From the IMG/VR virus record IMGVR_UViG_3300006802_000107, positions 1 through 58,769 of that record: DNA of 58,769 nucleotides. The stretch is one strand, 5' to 3'. Position numbers and translations under genes: made by a program. This document shows, one piece after another, positions 22,301 to 29,557 of the stretch. This DNA comes from a virus. The first letter of the stretch is position 1, and every line of letters begins with the position of its first letter. Under the pieces are notes generated by a model, which worked only from the letters and a program-made list of their open reading frames with translations, was not told the DNA's origin and searched no databases.

Positions 22301-25300
22301 GCGCACCATTTCTCGTGCCGCCGCCTCAATATCCGTGACACCTTCCTTCACACCAACTTCACCCAAATCAAGTGTCATGCGGCGTACAAAGTCCATCTGT
22401 GTCCAATGTTTGAGGTGTTGCAAGCGAGACTCTTCATGGCTGGCAAGTTCAAGTGTAGTGTTTCTTTTCCCCTTCAAACAAAGGAATGCTGAGATAACAC
22501 GAGTACCATCGGGTGTGTCAAAGAGCGTGCTTGCATCTTTCAAAGAGTGCGTAGCGGGGTTTTGAGTTGCACGGTGTAATTTTAGTTCACGCAACAACAA
22601 ATCTCCTTCTTTTGCTTTGCGAATCAACTTGTGAATTTCATTTGCGTAATACACTGATGCCACAGCAGGTTGTACACGAGGAAGCACGCTATCACCCACA
22701 GTATGTGTGTTCCCTGTTTCTTCGTGATATAATCCAGTATGTACAAAGTGTCCGTGTCCCTTACCTCGCAACAACGGATTGTTCCCAAGGCTACTTGGGT
22801 CTTGTAGGGTGTATTTGGTATCGGAGCCGGGTGTGCCGTCCACGAGGTCTTGTGATGCTGTATTGGGCACATTGTGTGCGTAGGCACTCTCAATGAATTT
22901 TGATTGTTGCGTAGAGCGCACATACTTGTTCTCCGATGGGAACCCATTGGCTACATCTATCTGCGTAGTGAAGTAATGGGGAGCACCGCCGTTGACACTG
23001 ATAAGATGCTTGTCAAGTTTGATGGTGCCACCTTCGTATGCGATGTTGCGAGTAAAACCAATTGTTGGTGTATCGGCACTGGATTGCACTTGCATGTGAA
23101 GGTCGTGAAAGGCAATGAACTCACGGTCATGTCCCACATCAAACAAAAGGACACGAGCATTACCGTCAGTAGAAAGGTATGGGTCAATGTAGGCCACGGT
23201 GGGAGCCTGCGTTGCGTCCAGCCCCATAGCCTCGTAATTCATCTCCACTGTCTTGTTTACATGCTGAGCAAAGTTTTGCGCTGTTTCAAGACACGAGTTG
23301 CCAATCAAGAAGTTTTCAAGCGGAATAGAATCTCTTGGACGATTTGCCAGTGCCCCTTCGCCACCGTTAAATCCACTCCAAACAAAAGCCTCATTCATTA
23401 CACCTCTACTTTTGGCGAACAACCCTTCCACAGCATGTGGATTATTGATGGTCATGTTCATCCAAACGGTATCTCCATCTCGTAGTCCACCTTGAGCGAA
23501 TGGATAGACCCAACTTCGGTTGAGAATGGCATCAGCGTCATTCTGCACAACGGTGCCTACACCTATACGCACATCGTCGCCATTTGCTACAGCAACAGCA
23601 TTTGCGGCCACAAGCGTGACAACTGTGTGTGCCCCGCTTGTCAAATTGGACTTTACATCTGCAACTTCACCCACATATTTTATGACATTGCTTGAATCTT
23701 CAAGGAATAACAAATCACCAGTACGAATGTTCGTACCGATGGTGTTAGCATGAGCAAAGCGATTATTTCCGTTTGTGATGTTTAGCGTTGTGGATGCACC
23801 TGCTGATGTGGCACCTACAAATGTCCACTGCTCGGCTGATGTAGATGGATGGAAAGTAGCCGTTTGCAACTCTTGGTTTTGCATGTTTGCGGGATTCACT
23901 ATGGATTGGAAGGCGTTTCCTGCTTTTACAAGTTTAAACTCAGCCCCAACGAAGTCTCCAACAGTCAGCGAAACATTTTTTGGTGTTGTTACCAATACAG
24001 AATTTGCACCTGCTATTGAATCCAACTTGCCTAAATAGTACACTTCAAGCGGAGTGTCTGTGCCAATTTCAGCAATGTAGGTTAAATCGCCTTGTTCAGC
24101 GATGCTGTTATTATTGCTGTCCCTTGAGTATGGAACATCGGGAAAAAGTGAAGCATCATCAAGAATGATGTTGAATTGAAAGCCATCGGTTGCATTACCA
24201 CTTATTTCTTGTACTTGCATGATGGTTGATTTTGCTCGTTTTGATATGGTGCGAGGTGCGTGTGGGTTGGCCAATGGGCCAGCCTTGAACTCCACGGCTG
24301 AAACATACTGGCGCAGGCCGTAATCAAGGTTCCCACCTTGCGTTTTCATGTTTGCCGCATCGTAATAAAATGGTGAGCGGCCTTCCAAATCCGACGATGG
24401 TAACTCAGCATCGGAGTCAATCGGCATGAGCGTTTCATTTCGGAAGCCGCCACCTGTATGGATTTTTGCCCCAACAATGGCGTTTTGGAAGAATGTCTCG
24501 GAATACCCATCAAAATAACCTCCTGTAGCATTGATTGGAATTGACAAAAACCCATCCAACGCTGGATTATTGTCATACACAGCCCATTCTCCGCTGGTGA
24601 GAAATACCCTGCGTAGGCGGTTAATCCCCTTGAGATTACCCACATCATCAGCCGCTACAATTGTAGGCGTAGCATCGGAAGAGTTTGTGGCATCGGGGAA
24701 CATGTTTGGATGAGATACAAAAATGTGGAAGTGGTTGGTGTAAGTCGTGCCTCCTGTGCCTGTGCCTGTGCTTGTGTGTTTGTGGCTTGCAGTAGCATCT
24801 TCAATACGAAGAATGGTAGCCGACTCAATGTAATTTTGATTATTGATAGTGTACGAATACGCTGATTTTGCGCTCTTATCCGCTGTGGCAACATCGTTTG
24901 CTCTTCTACCCACTGGTGTTGGGTTCCATGTGTGAGCGGTGTAGGTAGCATCTACATGCACTTTCATGCTGTTATCGGGGCCGGGGAAAATACCAAGGTC
25001 GGTGTGGTCAAAGAATTGCTGAGGAAATATCGGTATCTCAACCATGGCACGGGTACTGGCATATTGAGTGCCCAACTGATAGTCGTGCGTTACATCGTCA
25101 AGCGATTGGAACAAGCGGTCATTGACGGTGCTACCGTCCTGTGTCAATGAGTCGTTGTCAAAGTCTCCATCGTTGAAGATGTAAACCGAGGTCAAATAAG
25201 TGCCTGCTGAGCCTTGACTGATGATACCTGTGGCGTTACACCACTCGTGGAAAGTCGCATACGCCGTACCTGCACCATCCAAAAATGTTCTACTGGCCAC

Positions 25301-28300
25301 TGCATTGCTTTCACTGAAATAGAATCCTGCGCCCGTTTTTTCTGTGTATGCCGCACTTGCACCGTCTTCAAGGAATATGCGCCCTACCTGTGGGAAACAA
25401 ATAGTTCCCCATGATTTAAGGTCGGGGGAGTCGTTGTTGAGCGGTGTGACGCTCATGCTAAAGGCACCAGTGGTGGTGACTATTCGTGCCTGTGTAGCGC
25501 AACTGCGACGAGTAGAACCCGGAAGTCGCATCAGCGGGCTTGGGTCAAAGGTAGGCTTGGTGTTCACACCGCCCTGCCCCGGCCCACCAAGCGTGACCGT
25601 GACCACGGGTGCGTTGGGTTCAATCTCCTTTACCACATGCGAGTCGGGCGAGCCACTACCAACAGCAGAGACATTCTCATTCACGAAGGAGTCAGCGATG
25701 CCCGAAGCAGTGATAACCACCGTGGTCATGTTGGTTTCGGGGCTTTCTTGCTTGGATACTCCACGCACACGACAGCGGCTCATGAGGAACATGATGCTGG
25801 CGATGTTGGGTGAATCACCTGCGCCAAGGGAACGCACCAGCGACAATTGATTTACTCGTGATTTAACAGACGGCTGAACGAAAATCTTCGCCATGATGCC
25901 CGCTTCATCAGTAATCAAAACATTGTCAATGATGTTAAACATCTCAAAGACACGACTTGAATGTGTGGTGGGGCCGAGGTCAAACACACCTGTGCCCGAC
26001 TTGTCGGTGGTGGGCTGGCGTGTGCGTTTGCCTGCGCCTTCGTCGGTGATGGTGTCGCTTTGACTGGACGACATCGCTTCAATGGCAAGACGGTGGTACA
26101 CGGATTCGTGCGTGCCTCCGTTGTGGGAACGAGCGACGGCCTTTGGTGGGCCTGCTGGTTCAGCATTGACATCGTTTGGTGGTGTGTACAATGCAGGTGT
26201 ACGGCTAAGGTCAAGTTCAGTGTCGCTGTCCTGCCCGCCCGTGTTGTCACCAATCAGCGTGTGTGACTCCTGCATGAGTGAACCGTAGCCACTGATGGCG
26301 TTTGACAGGTAAATCACACCACCGGGCGAATAGAGTGTGGTGTTGGCAAGGTCGGAGGTGATGACATCCAACACCCGTGTTGTGCCAGTGAGAATGTGAG
26401 AACCTGCTGGTACGGTCTTGGTGACCATGAGCATGGGGGTGGATTGTCCCATGCTTGCTCCTGTGAGGTCTATGGCGTTGTAATGCACCTCAACATACGG
26501 GGCAAGGTCATGCGAAGTCCTCAAGGCAGGGACATGCAGAAGGGCCACACGGCTTTCGCTTTCGGGTGTAAGGTGGAAGAGGCGGTTGTTCTCGTCAATG
26601 TCGCCTGCTTCGGGCACCGGGCCTTTGAGCATAAACGGAGCATACTTGAAGCCGCTACCGCCAATGGCGATGAGTTCCTTCTTGCTGGCAGGCATACCGT
26701 TGTTGACGATGGTAGCAACGCTGGACGAGTTCTCAATGCGAGCGATGGGTGCTTCCAGTGTTTCGCTGTAGAAGTCAAGAAGTGAGTTCATTGGGAACAT
26801 CTCGTCAATGTCACGAGTGTTGGAGTCATACGCCATCTGCACGATGTCAGCGGAGCCGTCAGCCTGCTGGTCAATGATGAGTTCACTGGGCTTGGGATAG
26901 CGGCGCATGTACTCGTGGCCGATGATGTGCGAGAAAGTGTGCCGCCCACTGTGTCCTACTTGGAACAGGGTGTCAAGAGTGGCTGGCCATGTCACGGCGT
27001 AAGGGTTGTTGGTGGTGTCAGTGGCCATCTGCGAAGAGTACACCAGCCCGTGATTACTGGCATTACCTTCGTCAAGCACCATCTGTCCCGTCTTGTCAAA
27101 GATTTGAGTGCCGTAGTGCGGAGGTTGGTATGGCTTACCCGTGCCGTTGTCAATGAGCAGGTCGGCCCCGATGACCACGAAATAATTGTCCACATTGGCT
27201 GTACGGCTGTGCAAAGCACCTCGCAGACCACTTGTACCGTTGATGAAATCTACATGAATGCTGTTGAATGTCACAACACCCGTGTTTCCATTGATGCTTT
27301 CCAGTCGTACCCTTTCGGGTGGGGATTGGTTGGGCTTCTGCGTGTTGCGATTGATGGCACCGGGGTTGATGAGTAGGTTGTAAGGTGTGTGCGCTACGCT
27401 TAGGGTAGCGGCTGTGCCACTGTTAGTGTAGTAGTCCACGACCTTGTAGTTGCCCATGCTATACGGTGTGCTTGTGAATGTGGTTGTTGGTGAAGTAGCG
27501 TCGTATGCCTTGCCGGTCAAGCGAGCGATAAGCGTCTGTGCATCAGCCGCCGTCATGGTTAGCGTTTTTGTTGTTCCATCGCTGGCCGCTGTAAATGCAG
27601 AAAACTCGTAAGTTCCCTCTACGATGTCTATTGGCTCTTCAAATCGGAAGAGTGCCGAAGTTGTATTACCCTTGATGGCCATAGATGGTTGAAGCATATT
27701 CTCATCAAATTCGTTTGAGAAGTGAATGGCTTCAATTGCACCACGGAACTCACCACCTTTACCACCGAGGTACACATGCTCAGTAGAGCGTGCAAGGCGT
27801 GTTTCGGGCGGAATGTCTTGTTGAGACACAATTTCACCGTTGACAGCCAAGAACACACGGTTCTTTTGAATACCAGCCACGACATGATATAGCGGTCGGT
27901 TGTTGAAGTTGAGGTTGGTGGCATCACCGTAGTTGCTCTTGTCGTAGCGATTGTACGAGTCGTGGATGCCGCCGTGTTCTTGCTGTGGGTACACGATACC
28001 GTCCCATCGTGTACTGGCATCGTAGGCAGTAGCCAAGCGGAAATACGATGGGCCAGCGATAGATTCAACATTAACGCTGAACACAGCGGGGCCGGGAGTA
28101 TCCACGGTACCCATTTCAAGTGTAAACTGCCCCTCTCGGTGAGCAATCACACCGCCACAGTCGGGTACAACCCATGCCTCAATTACGAAGTCTCCCGCCG
28201 CCTTATCGTTGATTGTGGCAGAATCTCCAACTCCTTGCAGTGTCTTGGTCATGACCTTAGTACCACTACTGTCCTTTACACCCGTCTTGGTGAAGCGTCC

Positions 28301-28372
28301 TTGAGGGATAATCACTGAATCGCTCACGCCATCAAAGAAGAAGGCGTGACTACTGCGACCGATTGCAACCAT
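10373..28372 (-). CDS. Giant 5999-residue adhesin-like virion protein with LamG/concanavalin domains
   Basis: One uninterrupted 18-kb reading frame, the largest gene in the window. The N-terminus (about 10-235) is a LamG/concanavalin-type lectin domain: FFFDGVSDSV, VIEAWVVP, LYHVVAGIQ, VFLAVNGE. A second one near 5553-5791 has GMALWLKAD, SWKDSG and the typical closing YNRAMSTTERQQVEGYL. Two copies of a 65-70 residue beta module sit near 3512-3580 and 5033-5100. The rest is Gly/Asn/Thr/His-rich beta-type sequence with many HP-, NP- and YG-rich stretches. There is no signal peptide or membrane segment. The gene lies between tape-measure/distal-tail genes and the hub-like gene. A receptor- or glycan-binding fibre on the tail tip is the likely role. 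Confidence 0.7.
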   Translation of the reverse strand: MVAIGRSSHAFFFDGVSDSVIIPQGRFTKTGVKDSSGTKVMTKTLQGVGDSATINDKAAGDFVIEAWVVPDCGGVIAHREGQFTLEMGTVDTPGPAVFSVNVESIAGPSYFRLATAYDASTRWDGIVYPQQEHGGIHDSYNRYDKSNYGDATNLNFNNRPLYHVVAGIQKNRVFLAVNGEIVSQQDIPPETRLARSTEHVYLGGKGGEFRGAIEAIHFSNEFDENMLQPSMAIKGNTTSALFRFEEPIDIVEGTYEFSAFTAASDGTTKTLTMTAADAQTLIARLTGKAYDATSPTTTFTSTPYSMGNYKVVDYYTNSGTAATLSVAHTPYNLLINPGAINRNTQKPNQSPPERVRLESINGNTGVVTFNSIHVDFINGTSGLRGALHSRTANVDNYFVVIGADLLIDNGTGKPYQPPHYGTQIFDKTGQMVLDEGNASNHGLVYSSQMATDTTNNPYAVTWPATLDTLFQVGHSGRHTFSHIIGHEYMRRYPKPSELIIDQQADGSADIVQMAYDSNTRDIDEMFPMNSLLDFYSETLEAPIARIENSSSVATIVNNGMPASKKELIAIGGSGFKYAPFMLKGPVPEAGDIDENNRLFHLTPESESRVALLHVPALRTSHDLAPYVEVHYNAIDLTGASMGQSTPMLMVTKTVPAGSHILTGTTRVLDVITSDLANTTLYSPGGVIYLSNAISGYGSLMQESHTLIGDNTGGQDSDTELDLSRTPALYTPPNDVNAEPAGPPKAVARSHNGGTHESVYHRLAIEAMSSSQSDTITDEGAGKRTRQPTTDKSGTGVFDLGPTTHSSRVFEMFNIIDNVLITDEAGIMAKIFVQPSVKSRVNQLSLVRSLGAGDSPNIASIMFLMSRCRVRGVSKQESPETNMTTVVITASGIADSFVNENVSAVGSGSPDSHVVKEIEPNAPVVTVTLGGPGQGGVNTKPTFDPSPLMRLPGSTRRSCATQARIVTTTGAFSMSVTPLNNDSPDLKSWGTICFPQVGRIFLEDGASAAYTEKTGAGFYFSESNAVASRTFLDGAGTAYATFHEWCNATGIISQGSAGTYLTSVYIFNDGDFDNDSLTQDGSTVNDRLFQSLDDVTHDYQLGTQYASTRAMVEIPIFPQQFFDHTDLGIFPGPDNSMKVHVDATYTAHTWNPTPVGRRANDVATADKSAKSAYSYTINNQNYIESATILRIEDATASHKHTSTGTGTGGTTYTNHFHIFVSHPNMFPDATNSSDATPTIVAADDVGNLKGINRLRRVFLTSGEWAVYDNNPALDGFLSIPINATGGYFDGYSETFFQNAIVGAKIHTGGGFRNETLMPIDSDAELPSSDLEGRSPFYYDAANMKTQGGNLDYGLRQYVSAVEFKAGPLANPHAPRTISKRAKSTIMQVQEISGNATDGFQFNIILDDASLFPDVPYSRDSNNNSIAEQGDLTYIAEIGTDTPLEVYYLGKLDSIAGANSVLVTTPKNVSLTVGDFVGAEFKLVKAGNAFQSIVNPANMQNQELQTATFHPSTSAEQWTFVGATSAGASTTLNITNGNNRFAHANTIGTNIRTGDLLFLEDSSNVIKYVGEVADVKSNLTSGAHTVVTLVAANAVAVANGDDVRIGVGTVVQNDADAILNRSWVYPFAQGGLRDGDTVWMNMTINNPHAVEGLFAKSRGVMNEAFVWSGFNGGEGALANRPRDSIPLENFLIGNSCLETAQNFAQHVNKTVEMNYEAMGLDATQAPTVAYIDPYLSTDGNARVLLFDVGHDREFIAFHDLHMQVQSSADTPTIGFTRNIAYEGGTIKLDKHLISVNGGAPHYFTTQIDVANGFPSENKYVRSTQQSKFIESAYAHNVPNTASQDLVDGTPGSDTKYTLQDPSSLGNNPLLRGKGHGHFVHTGLYHEETGNTHTVGDSVLPRVQPAVASVYYANEIHKLIRKAKEGDLLLRELKLHRATQNPATHSLKDASTLFDTPDGTRVISAFLCLKGKRNTTLELASHEESRLQHLKHWTQMDFVRRMTLDLGEVGVKEGVTDIEAAAREMVRLINQGGALNGRTHARRPSQQYPGESERLDLTRIGVRQDTADPNKDPTSAHINADFAATGSTYDPAPFWYGDIAFDSHDRGSHMGYVRAHMGRVVEDINGNEGYSIVIHSTIPGASGRNFCVWLDNSKGQSSYQPQFLIGHGGRFRNFWAQPDEILSENMHPAPMPLNKDGRPFAPVSTLREFVAQEEPDEAFTSNHDITPRRNETANPKGRNISAHLGGIAHNSVNDESFETQSPSTALVKGLRMGKQATGRINFGGLVASGVPGFSPIAGKHGLGRKGDDEFDKLYNEGLPKAGTSPTAITSYSGHVNTAEITDDAVGDTPLYGFRFNDHRGQGYGVRFIYRKMDEAFANDLTTIPSTLDDEICVYFNDGDVAKGGFTIGQHMLGFGDATGRLDVTTVTMNSWRGNQWRGVYAPSAGIDCAISWDASATTLTVQLGAPFDSGQELGNHPDILGYLGFPRQNGVIQITDPMTGTTDKGTVGNVISYESRTQLNSAGDSGVHTFYGVRGSEFTASHSLTGLTATSLTNTAVSMFNASTDRIIKALISPRINWTTLMTDELMAAVTAEAINMADPNTPEGIPFDCRHMYAVDGRTFGEWGVAADAIRIRAHNPQRGARPLSTMFEASLHRDLGIEAPHLEFGEYEKLDQSSNSQWTVTAPAAFNKPVSDADIEDNHRKVDCGYLPHTVLQIRTKARGYHTNTPTPILVDSYNDPVPTKTWANNLKGLTYTSRSGDHILPALDNALVTTDFTHSDDVFTTNSGETTTHILVPAGEEAATFDSLTKLVSFGDAKVIWSGSNRFATVTSVQGANSATKLKVVAINYNEEWNTLYGASADRADVLLMLHADKDFSGYRLYGSIESEPVTYFKNGRDSNDHSVPLYFGGGFSGVVLDVNDGSQNDYSSFYTHPYSNGPTGTAGIQNANEISTAYALMDCNALLAFFPGTPYLNQHRGSINPPAYNQNNVLSADIDSGTLPNLASGQPSHVTARYTAGIVRQRPIPLIMRMPHQTARYTDHKTATPYFTTYLIYGPGQAFPFNETASNLGVVEPHPGYVVTTGNSWSKVPHSKNLPNEITNNDNDYGPPDANYQSRRNRFHWQTTLNWSPAQGTPNIGDTGASGYGLKQRPEHGYHYGEHFMNPVSGRVVANNEADYKKAHPYQHCAMAYYGIAMSADMTFHMDGGYHPGGSWMDNQMAFNPPMEKDDLQISKLFANAVQPTAYRVSGVIAKSVLAGSLGETATDFDREIIVVDGTRCQNGEELATIIGQAINENPGKGALKAMGGTFMPSMSNAQRQDRYGWIEMDYGDPSNSYQNATTGGSSQSYIEGSIAGSTRDVLEQIPACGWIRTDTGGRSHPSTAPNNSCPAFAPYHSREIYEKAGVLTVRFWLAPNKITGKAQFEDMTTWHNRCESAGITVPDFDLTAVPPNLPTKLYVWSKSGVHYHNNAYDTPRDHMTRSHFSGLVDAIDRTRPVGAMGWSGERYSYLNSLKVTTSSFTDATCDYNNATTITMDSTALLKKNMLVSGTGIPAGAFVVSITNATTFELSASTTGGAVTNGTLTFTTNLYGAGLGAWHAKLGFSPYGPASSVMSTYSHLPHYAPMRNSPEASGPISGTDNDETMLTTPYSWTYASTNTNPAYNTDKTDAEHSDYFANPVHIGDADAVPRALHHPQGVFGRAFLVISYEGELGLVAKRDRDGVTAMGDWLAVVNKTAGGVAAATAITFAGTAQWDERIHSVDRFVAPAHGGPNIEALVTNLSLPADDIPADPFLFNAPLAADIELFNAEPCYAKTGDLFFDLDESPGSFFLEDATSVERNLITDLKTSTSAELDRYGDDANYWLGDTNAFKMNQRSPAKNFSVEHVVWKRMDGGNLSLPAVNARGLGAVPFVTRVLSNTPHTMGEKLYGINRFSFETTNSAMFPIIQAQELAHPQIAAAHPDELRNVLAIPNEELQFEEMQVEDDTGQIHIIEGGSPFGTIIRTFNAVSDRSAEGFAPATAGSGVEPNLKVRLPHPDSIPGNLLIRAGFDRLQAYQNESMGTGGMMRPMSSSSIKHLFTDDTKGPRLGGTFSDHNWEHISQGSFPDPTYAGWETATGNAPLETSYELHDRTLFFHITKNGNTHSHRHPTFYTHAGGVVNAELTAVSFSGTTLTVNTAPNASLFNESIRDGRKFLRLYDPTTDKGGVASFTGISSSTFTGCVGDADFAELVKSSITTLKVVPSYYIPAGSTRFFASRRLRDHAEVSGNSPDIVHSTYITGLTLNALLCHTVYSRPKMTPMALPRMGHHFVNPTMAMLPGHFAHPAYQGLYNKHRAIRSATVKPHETLLMEEQTMSNLKTDISTTLTNNLHGYDTLHTFGALTATPSGPSDIHGGAFTLMFESKIRSDGYGVLASEGQAGVINAAGGHTIVLEAAATYTLRHHFPDPSEVGAYQIVIQPNIHKSQLMGYHANGGATALPDGSVNELTSQQVALVIGLREPDSATGAVGLVLAEATMADVRGCEVFVNELILDHDPDHGSQFTNIPPLMLYNALGVQATESPAFVKRSLPYQPQMFDNATPGMTTNIPWWSIVHKDGPDHADATGFRHLNHHRLDNYYEFLRASTGSIACQITLAGYPSIYPDIYHEVLENISLNPVCTVVSVDSTTQITVDDARGFPQKPYYGNKLEYTDVNGVRRTHTYTERSGYDSSNMNKPKQFTITAKSSFTSNLTAGTKLRLTRAYDFRPAGAIFTDSKTSMVTRILPQMLQGSRDTNSLHVADAFLCLWHPNLGRPHTFYSDSSRTWLNPLTDRAVAQKPLNSMPEHFETVHYHDAAYYASLGPFAFDRKTPAPPYEIIAHASVGTNVPSTVVSVDIPNKLITTTRRTAKLVGGTKIMIDGIAYTVQDDGGSVFDNHVLGVMPVIEPIVATIPIGSTIMAHAIGSMLTADVLDTTFGSPIIAGNFDPQGGQADASDAATKTNLNHYWPCGSRGGPLISRLDGYGYVSTSWDFPREYTFDGPVWADQDDDGSYVVTNGVVKSTYDAFTDATCDYNNDPTITMDSTAKLVVGMGVSGTGIPGSATVSSITNATTFELSASTTGGSVTNGTLTFTPVQTRTRPFGYRIGLRQPYNKPQWSLYGMRAFREAAVTGTNTSVGYPHGPLVQGETETWTYAGGSGLSNGTYPNTQLGIMERQTNFSGMLGVDKPEWQVRYSDGMRMARAFGCPVRTLRNASGVLRDWWGDGEGKGIYKLDEAVAYYLVDWWGNTRGEEVRRHPVRGFGIRPAWDAGDVYEYDRTGNKTPFDRIYNGGFPIMNTKALIDASGNISVTTGFTIPRFAGRLNNVNSNDATELVDVYFPTNAHRVGDDGHGRGLRYPTAFNEDVLTALDEPYHASGVVLSHHTAEPNMNDGYIRARNDVLQADEVPRGISARLDIAEDGLLKPEAVVSDRVETVSGDSPHKDAVSRSAPRIGLDTENVEGVDDNLIAINTEAHSLHSDRGVGQRVIVHGGMQAGSQTIGHYDLTALDFSGQPQGGAMRLSHTSNFNPLGGTYIAEARNFVSPIDDTEWGGIPTSGMALWLKADSLDLADGAAVTSWKDSGPHGFEFTQSTASKQPVYIASSSNVNNMPVVDCDGTDIMSTPFDARLNTTDVTLFVVAWSDDDDGNAQGVLETFANSPVTRAGHSLFIRWDSSDKWQWRGGADTTYTVVNSPSNAVVVNQAELVTGTIAGGDGAGSNANFELFLQGVSVGSSTGAWYVADEDPYGIGHVGSFELKGKIAEIIQYNRAMSTTERQQVEGYLAEKYGFTNNVSQWKSSNPYQTDTNGHQRTNLTDKRISYMLRPVRLLDKQHAEMFRSNLNLHSSSPQYGSNYFGATAGGKYGLYVYETTNGQASAGSYIRSTNPDTNPPYAPAYYMDISTSDTVPMSQGPKIIGTAATGFDSSLLDNEITRVVMSENTLQHYRADAARRRTHQEGESKEERMDYTVQPRFSQSLHPKGHKGDVSYNSNDHSGDAS
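11000..11715 (-). other. C-terminal LamG/concanavalin domain within the giant gene
   Basis: Encodes about residues 5553-5791 of the giant protein. The start (GMALWLKADSLDL), the central SWKDSG with a following PVVDCDG, the LFVVAWSD strand and the closing YNRAMSTTERQQVEGYL are the usual order of LamG-type sugar-binding domains in bacterial and viral surface proteins. It is the second such domain; the first is at the N-terminus. Confidence 0.7.
13074..13275 (-). repeat. Beta module copy 1 (in giant gene)
   Basis: Encodes a roughly 67-residue unit beginning DATCDYNN, with TITMDSTA, VSGTGIPG, SSITNATTFELSAST and TGGSVTNGTLTF. It is about 75% identical at protein level to the copy at 17633-17840 and clearly related to one in the tail-tube gene at 33633-33820. 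Confidence 0.85.
17633..17840 (-). repeat. Beta module copy 2 (in giant gene)
   Basis: The same unit as at 13074-13275: DATCDYNN, TITMDSTA, VSGTGIPA, VSITNATTFELSAST, TGGAVTNGTLTF. The DNA is diverged but alignable along its length, which suggests an old internal duplication or recombination rather than a recent copy. Confidence 0.85.
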
Positions 28373-28381
28373 CCATTCAGC

Positions 28382-29557
28382 TCAAAATATCCAATCAATC
28401 GGTGCAAAGTTGATGGTGTAAGAATAAATCGGCTCACCACCAAGTTGAACGAATGTAGCGTTGGCTACAGTACCTTTGATTGCTGTGTATTCATCCCCTG
28501 TACCAGTGTATTCCGAACCTGCAACTACAGCGTTATCTGCTGTTTTATCATCTGTTTTCATAAAACCACCAGTTGGCATATAAAACAAAGATTCGTTGCT
28601 ATTAACATTTGAAGAAAATGGGATTTGAATTGCGATGATATAATCACCGTATTTACTGTTTTGTAAAGCCAAAGCCGCCGCTAATCCAGCACCGCCACCT
28701 TGCACTGCTAACGCTCCACCGCTTGCGGCACCTGCTAACAATGCACCGCCGCCCACTAAAGCCGCTCCTCCTACAAAGGCTCCTCCTCCACCGTTGTTGC
28801 TGTTGTTAAGCACAGCATACAATTCAGCCACTTTGTCGCCAGCACTTTTGTTGGTGGTAGATGATGAATCACGACCTCCCGAATACTGAGTGTGATATGG
28901 TTTGAAAACATCCACCCCTGCATCATAATTTGGAAATGAAATGGTTTCATTATTTCCTGCTTTTCCTTTGTTTACATTTGTCAAAGTCACCGCAGTGTTA
29001 GTAGCACCGCTAATTGGTGAGTTAATTCGGGTTGCTGTTAATTCAAATGTACTACTGTATGTAGTCACGAGGGCAACAAGGCTGGCCGCAATATCCGATG
29101 CGCTTCTTGCAGAAGTATTGTTGTGAACGGCAATGTAATACCTCCCCGAAGAAAGTCCTTCGGTGGTACCGGAAGAAGTTTTTACCAAATAAACCTCATA
29201 AGAATTGTTGATTTTGATGGCATAATCGGCATCTGCTATAGCACCATTTCCATGACCACTTACCAAAGCGTCTATTTTTGTAGGCCAGTCCACTGTTGTT
29301 GAATTAAAAGCCTGTGAAAAATCAATTGTAGCACTTGCTTCTTGTTGGGAACTCGTATTTACCAATTGGTCATCAGTCATCACTCCCTCAATGGTGATGA
29401 GGGATTTGGGGAGGTTGAGGTCAAAGGCAAAGCGAGAGCCACCAGCAAAGGGCATAGGAAGGGGTGTAACGCCCCTGTCCACATTCATGGTCATCGTGGT
29501 AGCCATCAACTCAATGATGCCGCCATCGTTGCGTACAAGACGAATTGGCGTGCCCAT
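28382..29557 (-). CDS. Putative distal tail protein with Gly/Ala-rich hydrophobic segment
   Basis: A 391-residue protein directly after the tape measure, joined by a TGATG overlap. The N-terminal 60 residues (IRLVRNDGGIIEL, then a FAFDLNLPKSLITIEG strand pair) look like the start of a distal-tail or tail-tube-like beta domain. Residues about 253-298 are a striking Gly/Ala-rich, uncharged stretch containing GGAALVGGGALLAGAASGG, hydrophobic enough to insert in a membrane. The C-terminus returns to beta sequence ending YTINFAPIDWIF. The order fits the Dit position, but homology cannot be shown here. Confidence 0.5.
   Translation of the reverse strand: MGTPIRLVRNDGGIIELMATTMTMNVDRGVTPLPMPFAGGSRFAFDLNLPKSLITIEGVMTDDQLVNTSSQQEASATIDFSQAFNSTTVDWPTKIDALVSGHGNGAIADADYAIKINNSYEVYLVKTSSGTTEGLSSGRYYIAVHNNTSARSASDIAASLVALVTTYSSTFELTATRINSPISGATNTAVTLTNVNKGKAGNNETISFPNYDAGVDVFKPYHTQYSGGRDSSSTTNKSAGDKVAELYAVLNNSNNGGGGAFVGGAALVGGGALLAGAASGGALAVQGGGAGLAAALALQNSKYGDYIIAIQIPFSSNVNSNESLFYMPTGGFMKTDDKTADNAVVAGSEYTGTGDEYTAIKGTVANATFVQLGGEPIYSYTINFAPIDWIF

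Noticed and set aside
10373-28372. Many plus-strand open frames of 60-255 codons opposite the giant gene, for example 11936-12703
   Set aside because: They lack ribosome sites, have Cys/His/Arg-rich random-like composition and are shadows of the long minus-strand gene.
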